Positions 23,111 through 35,060 are shown, counted from the first letter of the stretch. The stretch: DNA of 64,000 nt from Tachypleus tridentatus (GCF_004210375.1 NC_134833.1:144142127-144206126), one strand, 5' to 3'. The notes: generated by a model from the sequence alone, not told the origin. Translations and numbers: made by a program.

Positions 23111-23215
23111 TTCGCCCCCCAGTGGCATGTCTGTGGACTCACAGCGCTAGGAACCGAGTTTCAATATACCCGTTGTGGGCAGAGCACAGATAGCCCATTG
23201 TTCAGTTTTGTGAGG
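23111..23215 (+). repeat. SINE family 2
   Basis: Plus-oriented head (CCCCCAGTGGCATGTCTGTGG), an eroded B box (CGAGTTTCAATATACCCG) and the tail module GATAGCCCATTGTTCAG. Confidence 0.75.
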
Positions 23216-23251
23216 TCCTTTCAAAAGTTGCTGCTCCCTCCAAGTCCTTAC

Positions 23252-23358
23252 TTCTATCTTTTGTGCAAAGCTACATCCAGCTATCTGCCCAATCTACCTA
23301 GGGGAATCGAAACGTTGATTTTAGCAACGTAGACTTACCGCTGTACTAGCGGGGGACA
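23252..23358 (-). repeat. SINE family 3, diverged
   Basis: Matches CAAAGCTACATC..GGGGAATCGAAACG..CCGCTGTACTAGCGGGGGAC. It lies 40 bp from a family-2 copy. Confidence 0.75.
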
Positions 23359-23514
23359 CTTGTACCTTACCCAGAATCAATTAAATATTACTCACAATAC
23401 AGAATTAAAGGGAATATTTCTGTAAGGGTAAAATAAAGTCTTAAATTCTACATTTTGTCTTGTATGAGTTGTTTTTAAATATAATACAATCAACTTTTAT
23501 TTGCCAAATACGTT

Positions 23515-23765
23515 AGTATGGAACTAGTACTAGTAATAACACAAACAGTTGATATTAGTAGTAACACATAAAAGTAATACCAGTAATAACACGAAACTAA
23601 TACTAGTATCAATACATGAAACTAGAACCAGCATTAACACATGAAGCTAGTACTAGCATTAACATATAAAACTAGTACTAGCGGTAACTCTTGAAAGTGA
23701 TACTAGAATTAACACCTGAAACTGTACTTGCATCAGCACATAAAATTGGTATTAGTAGAAACAAA
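23515..23765. repeat. diverged tandem repeat, about 28 bp unit
   Basis: GAAACTAGTACTAGTAATAA-like units ending in AACACAT recur about nine times with substitutions. Confidence 0.8.
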
Positions 23766-24360
23766 ATTCATTATGAGACATTAAAAAGCGTAAAAAAAGC
23801 TTGTTATACAAAAGAAAGGATAAACAAAATATTACTTTCAGGCTTAACGTAATTCTACGTTTTTATATTAAGCTTCGTAAAAGGTGTTTTGTCTCCAATT
23901 ACACTTCTACAAATAGCTGCTGGCTTGTTTCCAACTTTAGTGTTTTATTGGCCTGATAATAGAAACTCGTGTGGAAACAACTAGATTACATGTGACTATG
24001 CTTTATACAACGACTCGGGTAGTCCAAGCAATTATTAAACAACTTACATAAATATTTTTAAAGGAAACGGTTAACTACGTCGACCTGACAACACTTAAAG
24101 CAATGTAAAACTGTATGAAACAAAAAGTTGACAAATATGCAAGTTTAAAGAAACTAAGCTCTTACATTACACGTTTTGATAAAACACACAAAAATTAATT
24201 TATGTTAGGATAAGATTTTAAAGAAATTAAATATCGTAGGTGTGGAAACTCTATTCAGCACGTGAAAAAGAGTGAGTGAACTTCGTTCTTGACCTGATAA
24301 TGCATGAAAGAAAATGGAAAGTTGGAAAGTCTTTGCATGTATGTTTTGATAAACCAATTA
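23766..24360. other. unassigned AT-rich DNA
   Basis: Nothing supported. Confidence 0.5.
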
Positions 24361-24365
24361 GATCT

Positions 24366-24478
24366 TGCTGTTGTTAACCGTAAAGCTAACCAATGGATCA
24401 TTTGTACTGTGCCCGTCCAGAGTATCGAAACCAGGTTTTTAGCGTTATAAGCTTTCGGAATTACTGCTGAGTCACTGA
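24366..24478 (-). repeat. SINE family 2, diverged
   Basis: Tail-first match (TAAAGCTAACCAATGG, TCGAAACCAGGTTTTTAGCG, TTACTGCTGAGTCACTG). Confidence 0.65.
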
Positions 24479-25438
24479 TGTCAGGTCTTCTAGGAAGGAA
24501 CGCACGTAAATTCTTAGAAATATAGTTCCAGCGTTAAGATGCCTGAAGCCATATAAACAGTTAAAATTTCCGCCAGATTAATTCGTTGTGGTCACCGTTG
24601 TAATCAACGAATTTTCTTATGTAAAAAAATGACTTTCAAACGTTTAGTTTAAAAGATTAAAACCTTTTTGTTCTCATACATAAAATACGATGTTAGTAGA
24701 ACTTAAATAAAATCAAACATCTACAAAAGATTTCATCTGTTCAATCAGAGAAAAAACAATACACTGATAATCAGATACGATTTAACGACTTCAGCACATG
24801 TTAATCATTTCATTTCGAAAGCAAATAAAAATCAATGAAACTCTCATAAGGGGGTTCAATGTCCATTAGCGACCACAGTGCAGATAACAGTTAACAAACA
24901 ATCATGAAGTTACATATAGAAAAAATTACTTTAAAATTATGGTATTTTCTACTTAAAGTTACTTAATACAGAGACTTCTTCCCCCAATCATGACCCACCT
25001 AAAAAGAGGGATCATTGTTCTGATATATTAGTAATGCTTTAGTAAGTAATTTTTAAAATAATAATGTGTTTAATGTGTTTATCTTGTTCTGCGTCCCCTC
25101 GTATACCCCTTGCGCCCTACAGTTTTGGAATCGTTGACATAATCTATTTAGTATAATTTAGAGGAACACCTTTTATTGTAGTCCATCATTGGCTCATCGG
25201 TGAGTCTCATGACTTAAAACATTAGAATTCGAGATTGAAAACCTGCAGTGGATATATAGCGTATTAGCGAGGTTCCATTTAAACGATCAAGCAAGTCGTT
25301 CTTTCTGTAGGACTGAGTTTTCTGATATGACGATTTTTCTGAAAAACAGTAACAGGAACAAAACATAAGTAGGTTGTAGCTTCAATGAAAGTATATTTTA
25401 GGAACCAAATATACGGTGATATAATTTGTTTTATTCTT
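24479..25438. other. unassigned AT-rich DNA
   Basis: Nothing supported. Confidence 0.5.
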
Positions 25439-25567
25439 GTTAGGTTTGTTTTTGTAACTGAGAACAAAGTTATACTATGGGCTACATGTGCTCTGCCAAC
25501 CACAGGTATCGAAACAAGCTCTTTAGCATTGTAAGTCCGAAGATATACTGCTGTGTCAGTGGGGTAA
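25439..25567 (-). repeat. SINE family 2
   Basis: AGAACAAAGTTATACTATGG, GGTATCGAAACAAGC and TGCTGTGTCAGTGGGG follow in the expected order. Confidence 0.75.
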
Positions 25568-25679
25568 TAGGTGTAAAAGGCATTCTTGCTAGGAAGTGAG
25601 GTTCGAAGTCTCAGAAAACCGTTGCACTTTATAAAATCGAAAATATTTTAAACCGGCGCCTCTATTCGTAATTTAACAG

Positions 25680-25952
25680 TTCGGCACACCCAGATGGTTA
25701 AGGCACTCGACTCGTAATCTGAGATTTGGAGGTTTGAATCCTCGTCACACCAAACATGCACGCCCTTTCAGCCGTGGGGGTGTTATAATGTGTCTGTCAA
25801 TTCCATTATTCGTTGGTAAAAGAGTAGCCCAAAAGTTGTCGGTGGGTGTTGATGACTAGCTGCCTCTAGTCTTACACTGCTAAATAAGGGACGGTTAGTG
25901 CAGATAGCCCTTGAGTAGCTTTGCGCGAAATTAAAAACAAACAAACAAACAT
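25680..25952 (+). repeat. SINE family 1
   Basis: Head CACACCCAGATGGTTAAGGC with CTCGTAATC loop, body with a small deletion, tail AAACAAACAAACAAAC. Confidence 0.92.
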
Positions 25953-26546
25953 GATTTAACCTGAACGAAATGGTCTGGTAGGAACTAGGTGTCATACAAC
26001 GTGAGCCTTATTAGCCGTATAGTACGTTGAAAATGTAAAAGACGATCTGTCTCACGTATGTTGAACATGTAATTACAATTTAAAATTGGTTTTCTATTTG
26101 CTCCTGATAAGCCTTTTCCTTTCATTTTTCGCGATTCCGTATTATGGATTTTCCTTTTTCACTTCTTCAGGTAATGGTATATTTAAAAGTTGTACAATCA
26201 TGATTCATGTAAAAATAAATCACGTTGATTATTATCCAGATATTTCCTGCCAACTACTTCCTGGCACCTCTACACATTGTATAAGTCAAGGTCAGAGTCG
26301 GCTTACTTATATAAACCATCGTATCTCTGTTGTTGCTAGGGTAAGCGTCGTCACATCAACCATTTTTAAAGCTTTATATATATTTTTTTAAATCTTTCTA
26401 CTCGGTTGAAAAATACGAGCAAAAAACAAAAATACTGACACTTGTTTCGGTTTAAATTCTCAATTTCCTGAGGAAATAAAGATAACCGGGGGTGCTCAGA
26501 AAGATATTTTCTCTTCACCCCACACTTGATTTAAGAATGAGATTAA
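25953..26546. other. unassigned DNA
   Basis: A 101-codon hydrophobic frame at 26086-26391 starts at TTG, shows no domain and has no clear splice borders. I do not call it a gene. Confidence 0.4.
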
Positions 26547-27065
26547 GTGACCAGAAAAAAAAAAAAAAACACATCAGTATATAAAGTAGAACGAGATAAT
26601 CCTAACAGTAATGATGTTAGATTCGAGAAAGTGAGCAGGCAAAAGATTAGCGAAAAACCGACACTGAGCACCCGATCTGCGTGGATATCACAAAATCAAC
26701 GACCAGTATATGACTTAGGGTCCTTCAGAGCGGCTGGGATCTATAAATCCAATGCCACAATTTTGATGTGGGGGAAACGAGAGAACCTCGAGGAAACCCC
26801 CTTTTATTGGCTGGTGCCGATATATCCAGCTAGAGCCTGTATAGTTGACGTGAAGAAGAAGAAAGGTCTGAGTCATAGTTTTAACCGAAGAGAGGGGCTA
26901 GTTCATTGTGAAATCTTGCGAATTTGGGTATCAAGAAAGGATTTGTGGGAGATGGCAAGTCCACCTACCTGTTCAGTTGGACTGCAGGTGATAAGAGTTC
27001 ATTGTTCTGGAGGTCGCTCGTGGGTGAAGGAGGAAATTTTTGGTAATGGCGTAACCTGTGTCTGA
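26547..27065 (+). other. unrecognised 172-codon open frame, probably repeat-derived
   Basis: This open frame starts at GTG within a poly-A run and is more GC-rich than its surroundings. The product would be basic, with no motif that I recognise. Its 3' end lies in a 128-bp tandem duplication (26979-27234) that contains the stop codon. No promoter or splice evidence is visible. It may be a retroelement fragment. I do not assign a function. Confidence 0.25.
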
Positions 27066-27234
27066 TCTGCGAGGAAGAAGAGTATGGTAGAGATGATTCA
27101 GAAGTTGGACTGCAGGTGATGGGAGTTCATTGTTCTGGAGGTCGCTCGTGGGTGAAGGAGGAAATTTTTGGTAATGGCGTAACCTGTGTCTGATCTGCGA
27201 GGAAGAAGAGTATGGTAGAGATGATTCAGAAGTC
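26979..27234. repeat. 128-bp tandem duplication
   Basis: Two nearly identical 128-bp units containing TTCATTGTTCTGGAGGTCGC and GCGAGGAAGAAGAGTATGG. Confidence 0.95.
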
Positions 27235-27297
27235 TGATTACATGGATTTGTGGGAGGTGGAGAGTCTGCCTCCCAATTCAGCTGGACTGTAGATAAT

Positions 27298-27568
27298 GAT
27301 TGTTTGTTTGTTTGTTTTTAATTTCGCACAAAGCTACTCGAGGGTTATCTGTGCTAGCCGTCCCTAATTTAGCAGTGTAAGACTAGAGGGAAGGCAGCTA
27401 GTCATCACCGCCAACTCTTGGGCTACTCTTTTACCAACGAATAGTGGGATTGACCGTCACATTATAATACCCCCGCTGAAAGGGCGAGCATGTTTGGTGT
27501 GACGGGGATTTGAACCCGCCACTCAGATTACGAGTTGAGTGCCTTAACCACCTGGCCATGATCGGGCC
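27298..27568 (-). repeat. SINE family 1
   Basis: Tail TTGTTTGTTTGTTTTTAATT first, then body and head ending CCTGGCCATGATCGGGCC. A short deletion in the body removes part of CACCCACCGCC. Confidence 0.95.
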
Positions 27569-27634
27569 TTAAACGCAAGCAGTTGTATAAAAGAAAATTT
27601 GAAAAATGAGTTGTGGAGAATTTGTTACAGAAAT

Positions 27635-28492
27635 ATGGAAAACCATCATGTTGACGATTTATGGAAAACCATCATGTTGACGATTTATGGAAAACCATCA
27701 TGTTGACGATTTATGGAAAACCATCATGTTGACGATTTATGGAAAACCATCATGTTGACGATTTATGGAAAACCATCATGTTGACGATTTATGGAAAACC
27801 ATCATGTTGACGATTTATGGAAAACCATCATGTTGACGATTTATGGAAAACCATCATGTTGACGATTTATGGAAAACCATCATGTTGACGATTTATGGAA
27901 AACCATCATGTTGACGATTTATAGAAAACCATCATGTTGACGATTTATGGAAAACCATCATGTTGACGATTTATGGAAAACCATCATGTTGACGATTTAT
28001 GGAAAACCATCATGTTGACGATTTATGGAAAACCATCATGTTGACGATTTATGGAAAACCATCATGTTGACGATTTATGGAAAACCATCATGTTGACGAT
28101 TTATGGAAAACCATCATGTTGACGATTTATGGAAAACCATCATGTTGACGATTTATGGAAAACCATCATGTTGACGATTTATGGAAAACCATCATGTTGA
28201 CGATTTATGGAAAACCATCATGTTGACGATTTATGGAAAACCATCATGTTGACGATTTATAGAAAACCATCATGTTGACGATTTATGGAAAACCATCATG
28301 TTGACGATTTATGGAAAACCATCATGTTGACGATTTATGGAAAACCATCATGTTGACGATTTATGGAAAACCATCATGTTGACGATTTATGGAAAACCAT
28401 CATGTTGACGATTTATGGAAAACCATCATGTTGACGATTTATGGAAAACCATCATGTTGACGATTTATGGAAAACCATCATGTTGACGATTG
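27635..28492. repeat. 26-bp minisatellite, 33 copies
   Basis: Thirty-three head-to-tail 26-bp units (ATGGAAAACCATCATGTTGA plus CGATTT). The first starts at 27635 and the last at 28467. The array is almost invariant. Units 12 (27921) and 25 (28259) share the same G-to-A change (ATAG), exactly 13 units apart. Every frame on both strands is closed, so it is not coding. Confidence 0.99.
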
Positions 28493-28837
28493 AAGGTAGA
28501 AATTCACATAGGCAAAACTAAACTCTTCGTTTTCAGACTCATTTTAAATAATTTTACTTGTTATTCACTTGACAATGACAGTAATCTCTCGAAAACTCTC
28601 GGGACCATTGAACTTTCCGATCTTCAGCCGAAACAAATACTTCGTTTACCTAAAGCAGCTGTTCTGCTATTCGTTCGAGACAATCGTAGTCGTTCATCGG
28701 AAACCGTCGGTAGCATTGGACTTTCCGATCTCAAGCTGATCAAGATCCTTAAATGCTTCTGGTCTGAACCGGAGGGTATACAGAACATACATTGTCAGGC
28801 AGTGGAAAAGTATACCATAAATCCAAAGTGTGTCTAG
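28490..28837 (+). other. unrecognised 115-codon open frame beside the minisatellite
   Basis: The frame begins at a TTG at the last minisatellite unit. It contains two diverged internal copies of a segment (TLGTIELSDLQPKQIL and TVGSIGLSDLKLIKIL, about 43 residues apart). No family is recognised and no splice or promoter signal is evident. Confidence 0.25.
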
Positions 28838-30023
28838 TGTTATTACATAGGGCTTGTGTTTAGACTGTGTTACTCGTCTATAGAACGAAGTCTTATGTCA
28901 GTGGTAATACTGTAATTCATGGACTATCAAAGTTTTATGCTCGTGGATAAGTATTTTACTTAGATTGTAAGTCTGGTGGCCAGAATTACAAGAACGGTTA
29001 AAGCACGGTCAGAATATTTGGTTAATTATATTATTTATTCCTACTTTCTACTACAGAATCTCTGTTAATTATAAAATCCTGAGTAAACAGCTGAGTTAAT
29101 GTCTCAAGTAAGTTTACGGAACTGGTTTACTTGGTCACGGTTTCATTTTTAGTTTCCGGTTTACCAGTTTGGCCACAAATCAAATTATGATAAAAAACAA
29201 ACAGATGTCGTACAAAATACCATCGCGGGACGATAGTTGGCCCTCTATGTTCTAGTTCATTTCTGAATTATAAAATGTATGAAAAGAACACCACCTGGAA
29301 TTTTCCGAAACATTAAATTAAACATATATTTGAATTTTAAATCAAACCTTTTTTAAAAAACAACTCAACCTAGTATGAAGCTTTATTTTTGGGAAACATT
29401 GCTTAGAGTTACTGACACAGAGCACGCTTAGAGTTTAACCTATAGTCCACACATGTAATTCTTTCTGTTAAATGTATGGCGATATGCAAAACACATGGTG
29501 ATCTCAAGTAAAGAGTAAAAAAAAAATCCAGCAACCAGTGTTTTTTTTCTTTTCGAGAAAAAAACAATAATGATATTATTTCCCTGAAAGCCGACTGTGT
29601 GGATCACCTGTTTTAACTACTCGCATAATGTATTGCCTGTCAGTCAGTCAGAAGACACTAAAATAAAATCCTATAAGAGACGCTTAAAGTTATAATTTGT
29701 ACTGTCGTGACGTCAGTAAAACGTACTCGTACTATTAAACACGAGGAGAATTCTGCACTCTCTAAGCTACAATATAGTATGACATGAATTTGGAAAAGCA
29801 AGAAACAAAAACATTTTTTAATCTTGGCTTTATTTAAACTTGAAAATGAACATTTTCAATGACCCTGTGGAAATACATCCAGTATACTTGTTATATACGT
29901 GCGTAAAGCGCTAATCTTAAAACCCTATCTTAATATTCAGTTAAAACTAAATAAAGAAGTGTTTGGATCCATCCAATACCACAAAGTATTTCTCCCATAA
30001 ATAATACTTTAATAATATTCATT
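28838..30023. other. unassigned AT-rich DNA
   Basis: Nothing supported. Confidence 0.5.
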
Positions 30024-30036
30024 ACCTTTCGTACTA

Positions 30037-30306
30037 GGGCCTGGCATGGCCTAGCGCGTTAAGGCGTGCGCTTCGTAATCTGAGGGTCGCGGGTCAGCGC
30101 CAAACATGCTCGCCCTCTCAGCCGTGGGGGCGTTATAATGTGACGGCCAATCCCACTATTCGTTGGTAAAAGAGTAGCGCAAGAGTTGGCGGTGGGTGGT
30201 GATGACTAGCTGCCTTCCCTCTAGTCTTACACTGCTAAATTAGGGACGGCTAGCACAGATAGCCCTCGAGTTGTTTTGTGCGAAATTCCAAAAAAACAAA
30301 CAAAAA
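30037..30306 (+). repeat. SINE family 1, CCTAGCGCG subtype, with target-site duplication
   Basis: Head GGGCCTGGCATGGCCTAGCG with a short deletion over the B box. Flanks ACCTTTCGTACTA (30024-30036) and ACCTTTCATACTA (30307-30319) are a 12/13 target-site duplication. Confidence 0.93.
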
Positions 30307-30419
30307 ACCTTTCATACTACTTCTATGACTCGATCGTTTATTATAACATAGACAGTTAACGAAATTTCCTATTTTAAAAACCACAATATTTAAGTTAACA
30401 AATCACCGAGAACAATTTT

Positions 30420-30575
30420 AAACGATGTAGAGAAAACAATTTAAACTCAAGTGATGTCGAGAAACCCACTTGTTGAGAAATTTATATGCAAAAACGGCTC
30501 GTTTGGGTTGAGAAAATATTTTACATAGAAGGTCGAAACGTTGTTCGCTCTTCTATGTAAAATATTTTCAACAAA
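30420..30575 (+). mobile_element. Penelope-like terminal fragment with long hairpin
   Basis: The segment GAGAAACCCACTTG, then GGTCGAAACGTTGTTC, is shared with other copies in this window that abut a GIY-YIG fragment. Perfect 19-bp inverted arms at 30512-30530 and 30551-30569 enclose the GGTCGAAACG loop. Confidence 0.55.
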
Positions 30576-30856
30576 CTATTCATTGCATATAAAAAACTTG
30601 ACTTTTGTGTTATCGATCTTTGGCGGATTTAGAGGATGGCCCCTGACTACCCTTTTTGCCGTATGTGATATTACCATGAAGTACCATTTCACGTTCAATA
30701 AAAACAATTGTATTAAAAACGTATTGTAATCTTATTTGATCAACCCCTTAGGTAGGCCTAAATCCAGTTTTGACACAAGAAGACATTGAAGCTATATTCT
30801 GTCATACCCAAAAATGATCTTTTTAAGTAGCATACACACACCACACATAATATATA

Positions 30857-31755
30857 TACGAGGGCTGTTAAAAAAATACGCGGACTGTTTGAATTGCGCA
30901 GCTCCAGTTGGTTCCAGGGGAATCCGCTTGGTGTCGCTAGGTTCGCACAGATCAGCTGATTACGACGCCATTTCCCGATTGCAGATATCTTCATTTGTGT
31001 TTTAGCTACGCGGTTTTAAGTGAAGTGCGATTTTTTTGTTTGGCGGATTTCAGAATGAATGACCTGAAGGAGCAACGACTTGCTGTGAAATTTTGTGTTA
31101 AACTTGGAAAATCTGCGACTGCAATTTTTTCTATGCTTAACACGGCTTACGGTGATGTTGCTATGAAGCGTACGGCATGTTTCAAGTGGCAAGAACATTT
31201 CAAGGATGGTCGACAGTCCATTGCAGATTGACGTCCTTCCACGTCAACTGACGACCCATACGTCGACAAAATCAACACCCTGGTGCGGGCAAATCGACGT
31301 CTGACTGTCAGGGAGCTTGCTGAAGAGTGTGGGATATCAGTTGGATCTTGTTACGAGATTTTGACCGAAAAATTGAAGATGCACCACGTTGCTGCGGAAT
31401 TCAGCCCTCAGAACTCGTGAGTTTTTGGCCAAACACTCGATAACTGTTCTTCCCCACCCCCCCTACTCACCTGACCTTGCTCCTTGCGATTTTGTCTTGT
31501 TCCCCAAACTCAAAAGACCCTTGAAAGGAAGAAGATTTGAGACGATTCCCGAAATTAAGGCAAATACGACGAAGGAGCTGGAGGACATTACAAAAGAAGC
31601 GTACCAGGACTGTTTCAACAAGTGGAAACACCGTTGGGATAAGTGTGTGCGTTGGGGAGGAGAGTACTTTGAAGGGGTCCCAGACCTGTAACTTCTAAAT
31701 AAAGTACATTTTGTTTTATGACGTTGGTCCGCGTATTTTTTGAACAGACCTCGTA
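30857..31755 (+). mobile_element. mariner element with internal deletion
   Basis: Terminal inverted repeats start CGAGGGCTGTTAAAAAAATA at the left and CGAGGTCTGTTCAAAAAATA at the right (reverse-complemented), each preceded by TATA. The 0.9-kb length is shorter than the usual 1.3 kb because the middle of the transposase is missing. Confidence 0.95.
31055..31691 (+). pseudogene. mariner transposase (deleted, inactive)
   Basis: It starts at ATG 31055 with MNDLKEQRLAVKFC and the two N-terminal helix-turn-helix segments (including RRLTVRELAEECGISVG). A stop interrupts at 31229-31231. Around 31390 the frame jumps straight to the catalytic C-terminal block REFLAKHSITVLPHPPYSPD followed by LAPCDF, which carries the third catalytic Asp. 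The regions with the first two Asp residues (families show GDETW and HDNA-type motifs) are deleted. The end, WGGEYFEGVPDL, is typical of mariner. The element could serve only as a non-autonomous substrate. Confidence 0.93.
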
Positions 31756-32690
31756 TACGGATTTCAAGATTACTTTTATGTTTGATTGCATTCAAATCCA
31801 GAATATTAAACTGGAACCGGAATTTTTTTTTAATCAGCTGCTGTTGATATTAAATTAATCTCACTATTGATCTGGTGGTGACGTTTACTCATTATTTGAG
31901 TGTTTCTATTTGTAAATGATTAAATATGATTTCCATATTATTGATCTCGAATTAATTTCAACATATATTTCTTTCAGATAAATTTGTGTTTTCAGCCACC
32001 CTGGTGAATTCATTTTATTCGTAATTAAAGTGGATATCAGGTAGAAGAGTTCTACTAATTGGCTGCTTTACGTTTGGTGTGTAGTTCAAAATTAGGATTG
32101 TCGGCAAATAGCCTGCCAAGATATGCCACAAAGCACAAATAATTGCGCCATCTATGAACCGTAACTAAGACATTAAGTTATTTTTTATTTTTACCTTTTG
32201 TACTGATTTTCTCATTCAATTGTTTATTGATATTTAATTATTTATATTATATTTAATATTATATTTAATTAAATCACTACCGACATTAATAGCAATTAAA
32301 CATGATTTCCGTGATATCGGGTTAATCTTGATATAAATTTGTTGCTGGTGGAATAATCTTTTCAGCAATACTGATAGATTCATTTTTACTTTTAGTTAAC
32401 TTTGAACATATTATTAATACTAGTGGTACTGTTGATTTAGAGTCCAGCGATTGAACCATCAAAGAAGACCTTAAAAGATTCAGAAGAGAAAAAAGGTAAT
32501 TTCTAATTTTGTCAAAGAAAATGGTTTTTATATAAGGCAGAATTTCCTAGTGTCAATGCACACAATGGGAGTTAACGCTGTTTACGTTACGTTAATTAAC
32601 CAAACGAATAAATGAACGAGTTTCGCTTTGATTATGTTATTAACAATGATATATATGTGTAAAAAAATGACATTATTGGAACCCCTAACT
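31756..32690. other. unassigned AT-rich DNA
   Basis: Nothing supported. Confidence 0.5.
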
Positions 32691-32699
32691 ACAGTTATT

Positions 32700-33610
32700 T
32701 CAACTGCAAATGTTACATCTGATTATATGATAGGTCTTTTTTACAACTAGCCTATAACAAGTACCTGTAACAGCTATATGAAGAGTACTTGTTACAAAGA
32801 GACATTTGTTGGGCATTTCTTACAGACAGAAGTTACAGTTAACTCTACAATGAGTATCTATTTACAGTTTGCTGTATGGTGGGCCCTCATTACTTGCGAT
32901 ACAGAGATCCATGTGATGAATACCTGCTATGGTGAGCCATGTATTAGGTATTTGTTACACTTAGACGTAAGCAGGGTATCTCTTGCAGTATACTATATGA
33001 TAGGTACCTGTCACAGTTAGTTGCATAACGGGTACTTGTTACGGTTACTATATGATGTGTTTTTGTTACAGCGACCTATATGACAATCACCTGTTACAAT
33101 TAACCATATGAATATAGAATATGTTACAGCTGGCCATATGTTGGGTATATGTTACAGTTAGTTATATGGTTCGTACTTGTGATAGTTAATTATATGATGG
33201 GTACATATTACAGCTGTGTGTATTATGCGTATTTGTTACTTATAATTATACACGAAAAACTTGTAAAGCAAGTTACATTGTGGGTATCTGCTAGAGCTAA
33301 TAATATCATTGGTATTTTTCTAGGACTAGTTCTATACTAGTACCTCTTACAGCTAGTTTTATGGTGTGTGTGTTACAAATATCTATATCATGGGTACCTG
33401 TTAAAGCTAGTTATAACATGGGCACCTTTCAAAGATAGTCTGCTCCTGGGTATCTTCTCCAGCTAGTTGTGTAATGGGTAAGTATTACAACTAGGCATAT
33501 TATGGATAACTATTGATTGTGACGTGGGTAACTTAAACAAGATATATGATGGATAAATGTTACAGGTAGCTATATGATGGGTAAATGTTACAGTTAACTA
33601 TATGGTAAGT
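32700..33610. repeat. ancient diverged tandem repeat, about 28 bp unit
   Basis: Roughly 30 units with the theme GGTACTTGTTACAGTTA followed by GCTATATGATG are spread over 0.9 kb. Divergence is high, unlike the 26-bp array at 27.6 kb. Open frames here are shadows. Confidence 0.85.
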
Positions 33611-33902
33611 ATATTAAAAGTAGTTATGTCTATGTCGTTGGTGTCAACATGTGTCTTTATGTTTGAAAAATGCTCTAATACAGGTTTGTATGGTATGACA
33701 CTAAACACGTTCGTTTAGAGGGAACAGATGCGTGTGCATGCGCAGGTAAAACTATATTTAAATACGTTCGAGACCTTTGGAAATAAAACAACGGATGTTT
33801 TAGTGCTATTTTCATTTTTAAAATAAATCAACGGGTGTTCTTTGTTGAAAACTTGATATAAAAATAGAGCTCGTTTAAAGAACTCTTTATTCGCGGAAGC
33901 TG

Positions 33903-33974
33903 TTACAGTTGGCTGTTCTATCTTTACATTGCAGTAGATTACAGTTGGCTGTTCTATCTTTACATTGCAGTAGA
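33903..33974. repeat. 36-bp direct duplication
   Basis: Two adjacent identical units containing TTACAGTTGGCTGTTCTATC. Confidence 0.97.
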
Positions 33975-34162
33975 TTAAGCTTCAACCACTACACACAACT
34001 CACCATCCACTTACATCATTAAACATGACGTCAAACAATCAAATGACATAAAAAGAGGAATGTCTTTTTGTCGTTGTTTCTTTGGATTGAGTTGTATTTT
34101 AACTGTAGTTTATTTTACAAGATTAACAGCAAAATACAAAAACGACATTTCTCCAGAAAACG

Positions 34163-34260
34163 ATCCCTCGCTAGTACAATTTACAACGCTAAAATCAAGG
34201 GTTCGATTCTCCTCAGTAGACACAACAGATAGCCCGATGTGGCTTTGCTAAAAGAAACAT
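34163..34260 (+). repeat. SINE family 3
   Basis: TCGCTAGTACAATTTACAAC, B box GGTTCGATTCTCCTCAG and GATAGCCCGATGTGGCTTTG in plus orientation. The anticodon-arm region is deleted. Confidence 0.8.
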
Positions 34261-34380
34261 TCACATTCGACAAAATGAAAGATAAAATCGTTATTAGATA
34301 TTTTAACCGACTAGTTTTGGTAAAACAGTTACCACCATAAAGGCTAATGGAAATGTATCTTACAAAGTTTCCCGGTAGAA

Positions 34381-34490
34381 TACTGATAAGTCACAGTGGC
34401 ACAGCGGTATGTCTGCGGACGGAGGAAGCTAACACTTATAACACAGTAAATAGCCTCATGTGGCGTTGCTACAAGAAAACATGCACACAA
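34381..34490 (+). repeat. family 2 / family 3 mosaic SINE fragment
   Basis: A family-2 head (CACAGTGGCACAGCGGTATG) is followed by a family-3 tail (AATAGCCTCATGTGGCGTTG). It may be a mosaic copy or two adjoining fragments. Confidence 0.5.
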
Positions 34491-35048
34491 AGGTTTCGTT
34501 TTTTAGTCTTAATATAGCACCATAATATGTCTAAAAAGAAATTACGTCATTGCAGTACTTGATTCTTATGTTCAATGGCTTTTGTGTGCCAGTAAAATGT
34601 ATTTTGTTACTGTAAAAAAAAAAACGTATTATACTCCGTGAGGTTCTGTAAATTTCAAGTGGTGTAAATATCTTTGTGAAAATTAGTTCACTTTTTTAAT
34701 ATTACATCTGTGTAATTTCATGGTGTAAGTAATATTTAAAACCACATTTATTGTTTTAAAAATCATATATAAAAAAACTTGGATCAATAATTGAAAAAAA
34801 ATGATGTTAAACTCACTTATTTTAAAATTGACTCAGGGGTAAGTAAGTCTAAATATTGAGTTTCGTTACCGGCAGAAAACAGAGAGGAGTTAGATAGTAT
34901 AGACGTGTGCTTAGCGAACAAAGATTTCCTATGTGGTGAAATAAAACTGTCGCTTTAAATCAAGAACTGAAAGTGATGATGTTACAGTTGTTGTAGATAT
35001 TAATGTAGACCATGAAGCTAGGGATTCTTCCTTTGTTGTTCCTTCGTT
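34491..35048. other. unassigned AT-rich DNA
   Basis: Nothing supported. Confidence 0.5.
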
Positions 35049-35060
35049 CCTTTTCTACTA

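Noticed and set aside
26086-26391. 101-codon hydrophobic frame as a membrane protein.
   Set aside because: TTG start, AT-rich codons throughout and no sign of exon borders.
27635-28492. CRISPR-like array.
   Set aside because: The 26-bp units are contiguous with no spacers, and the context is an animal genome. It is a minisatellite.
33600-33615. ATATG followed by GTAAGT as the missing galectin start exon.
   Set aside because: It lies inside the diverged 28-bp repeat, where such strings arise by chance, and nothing else supports it.
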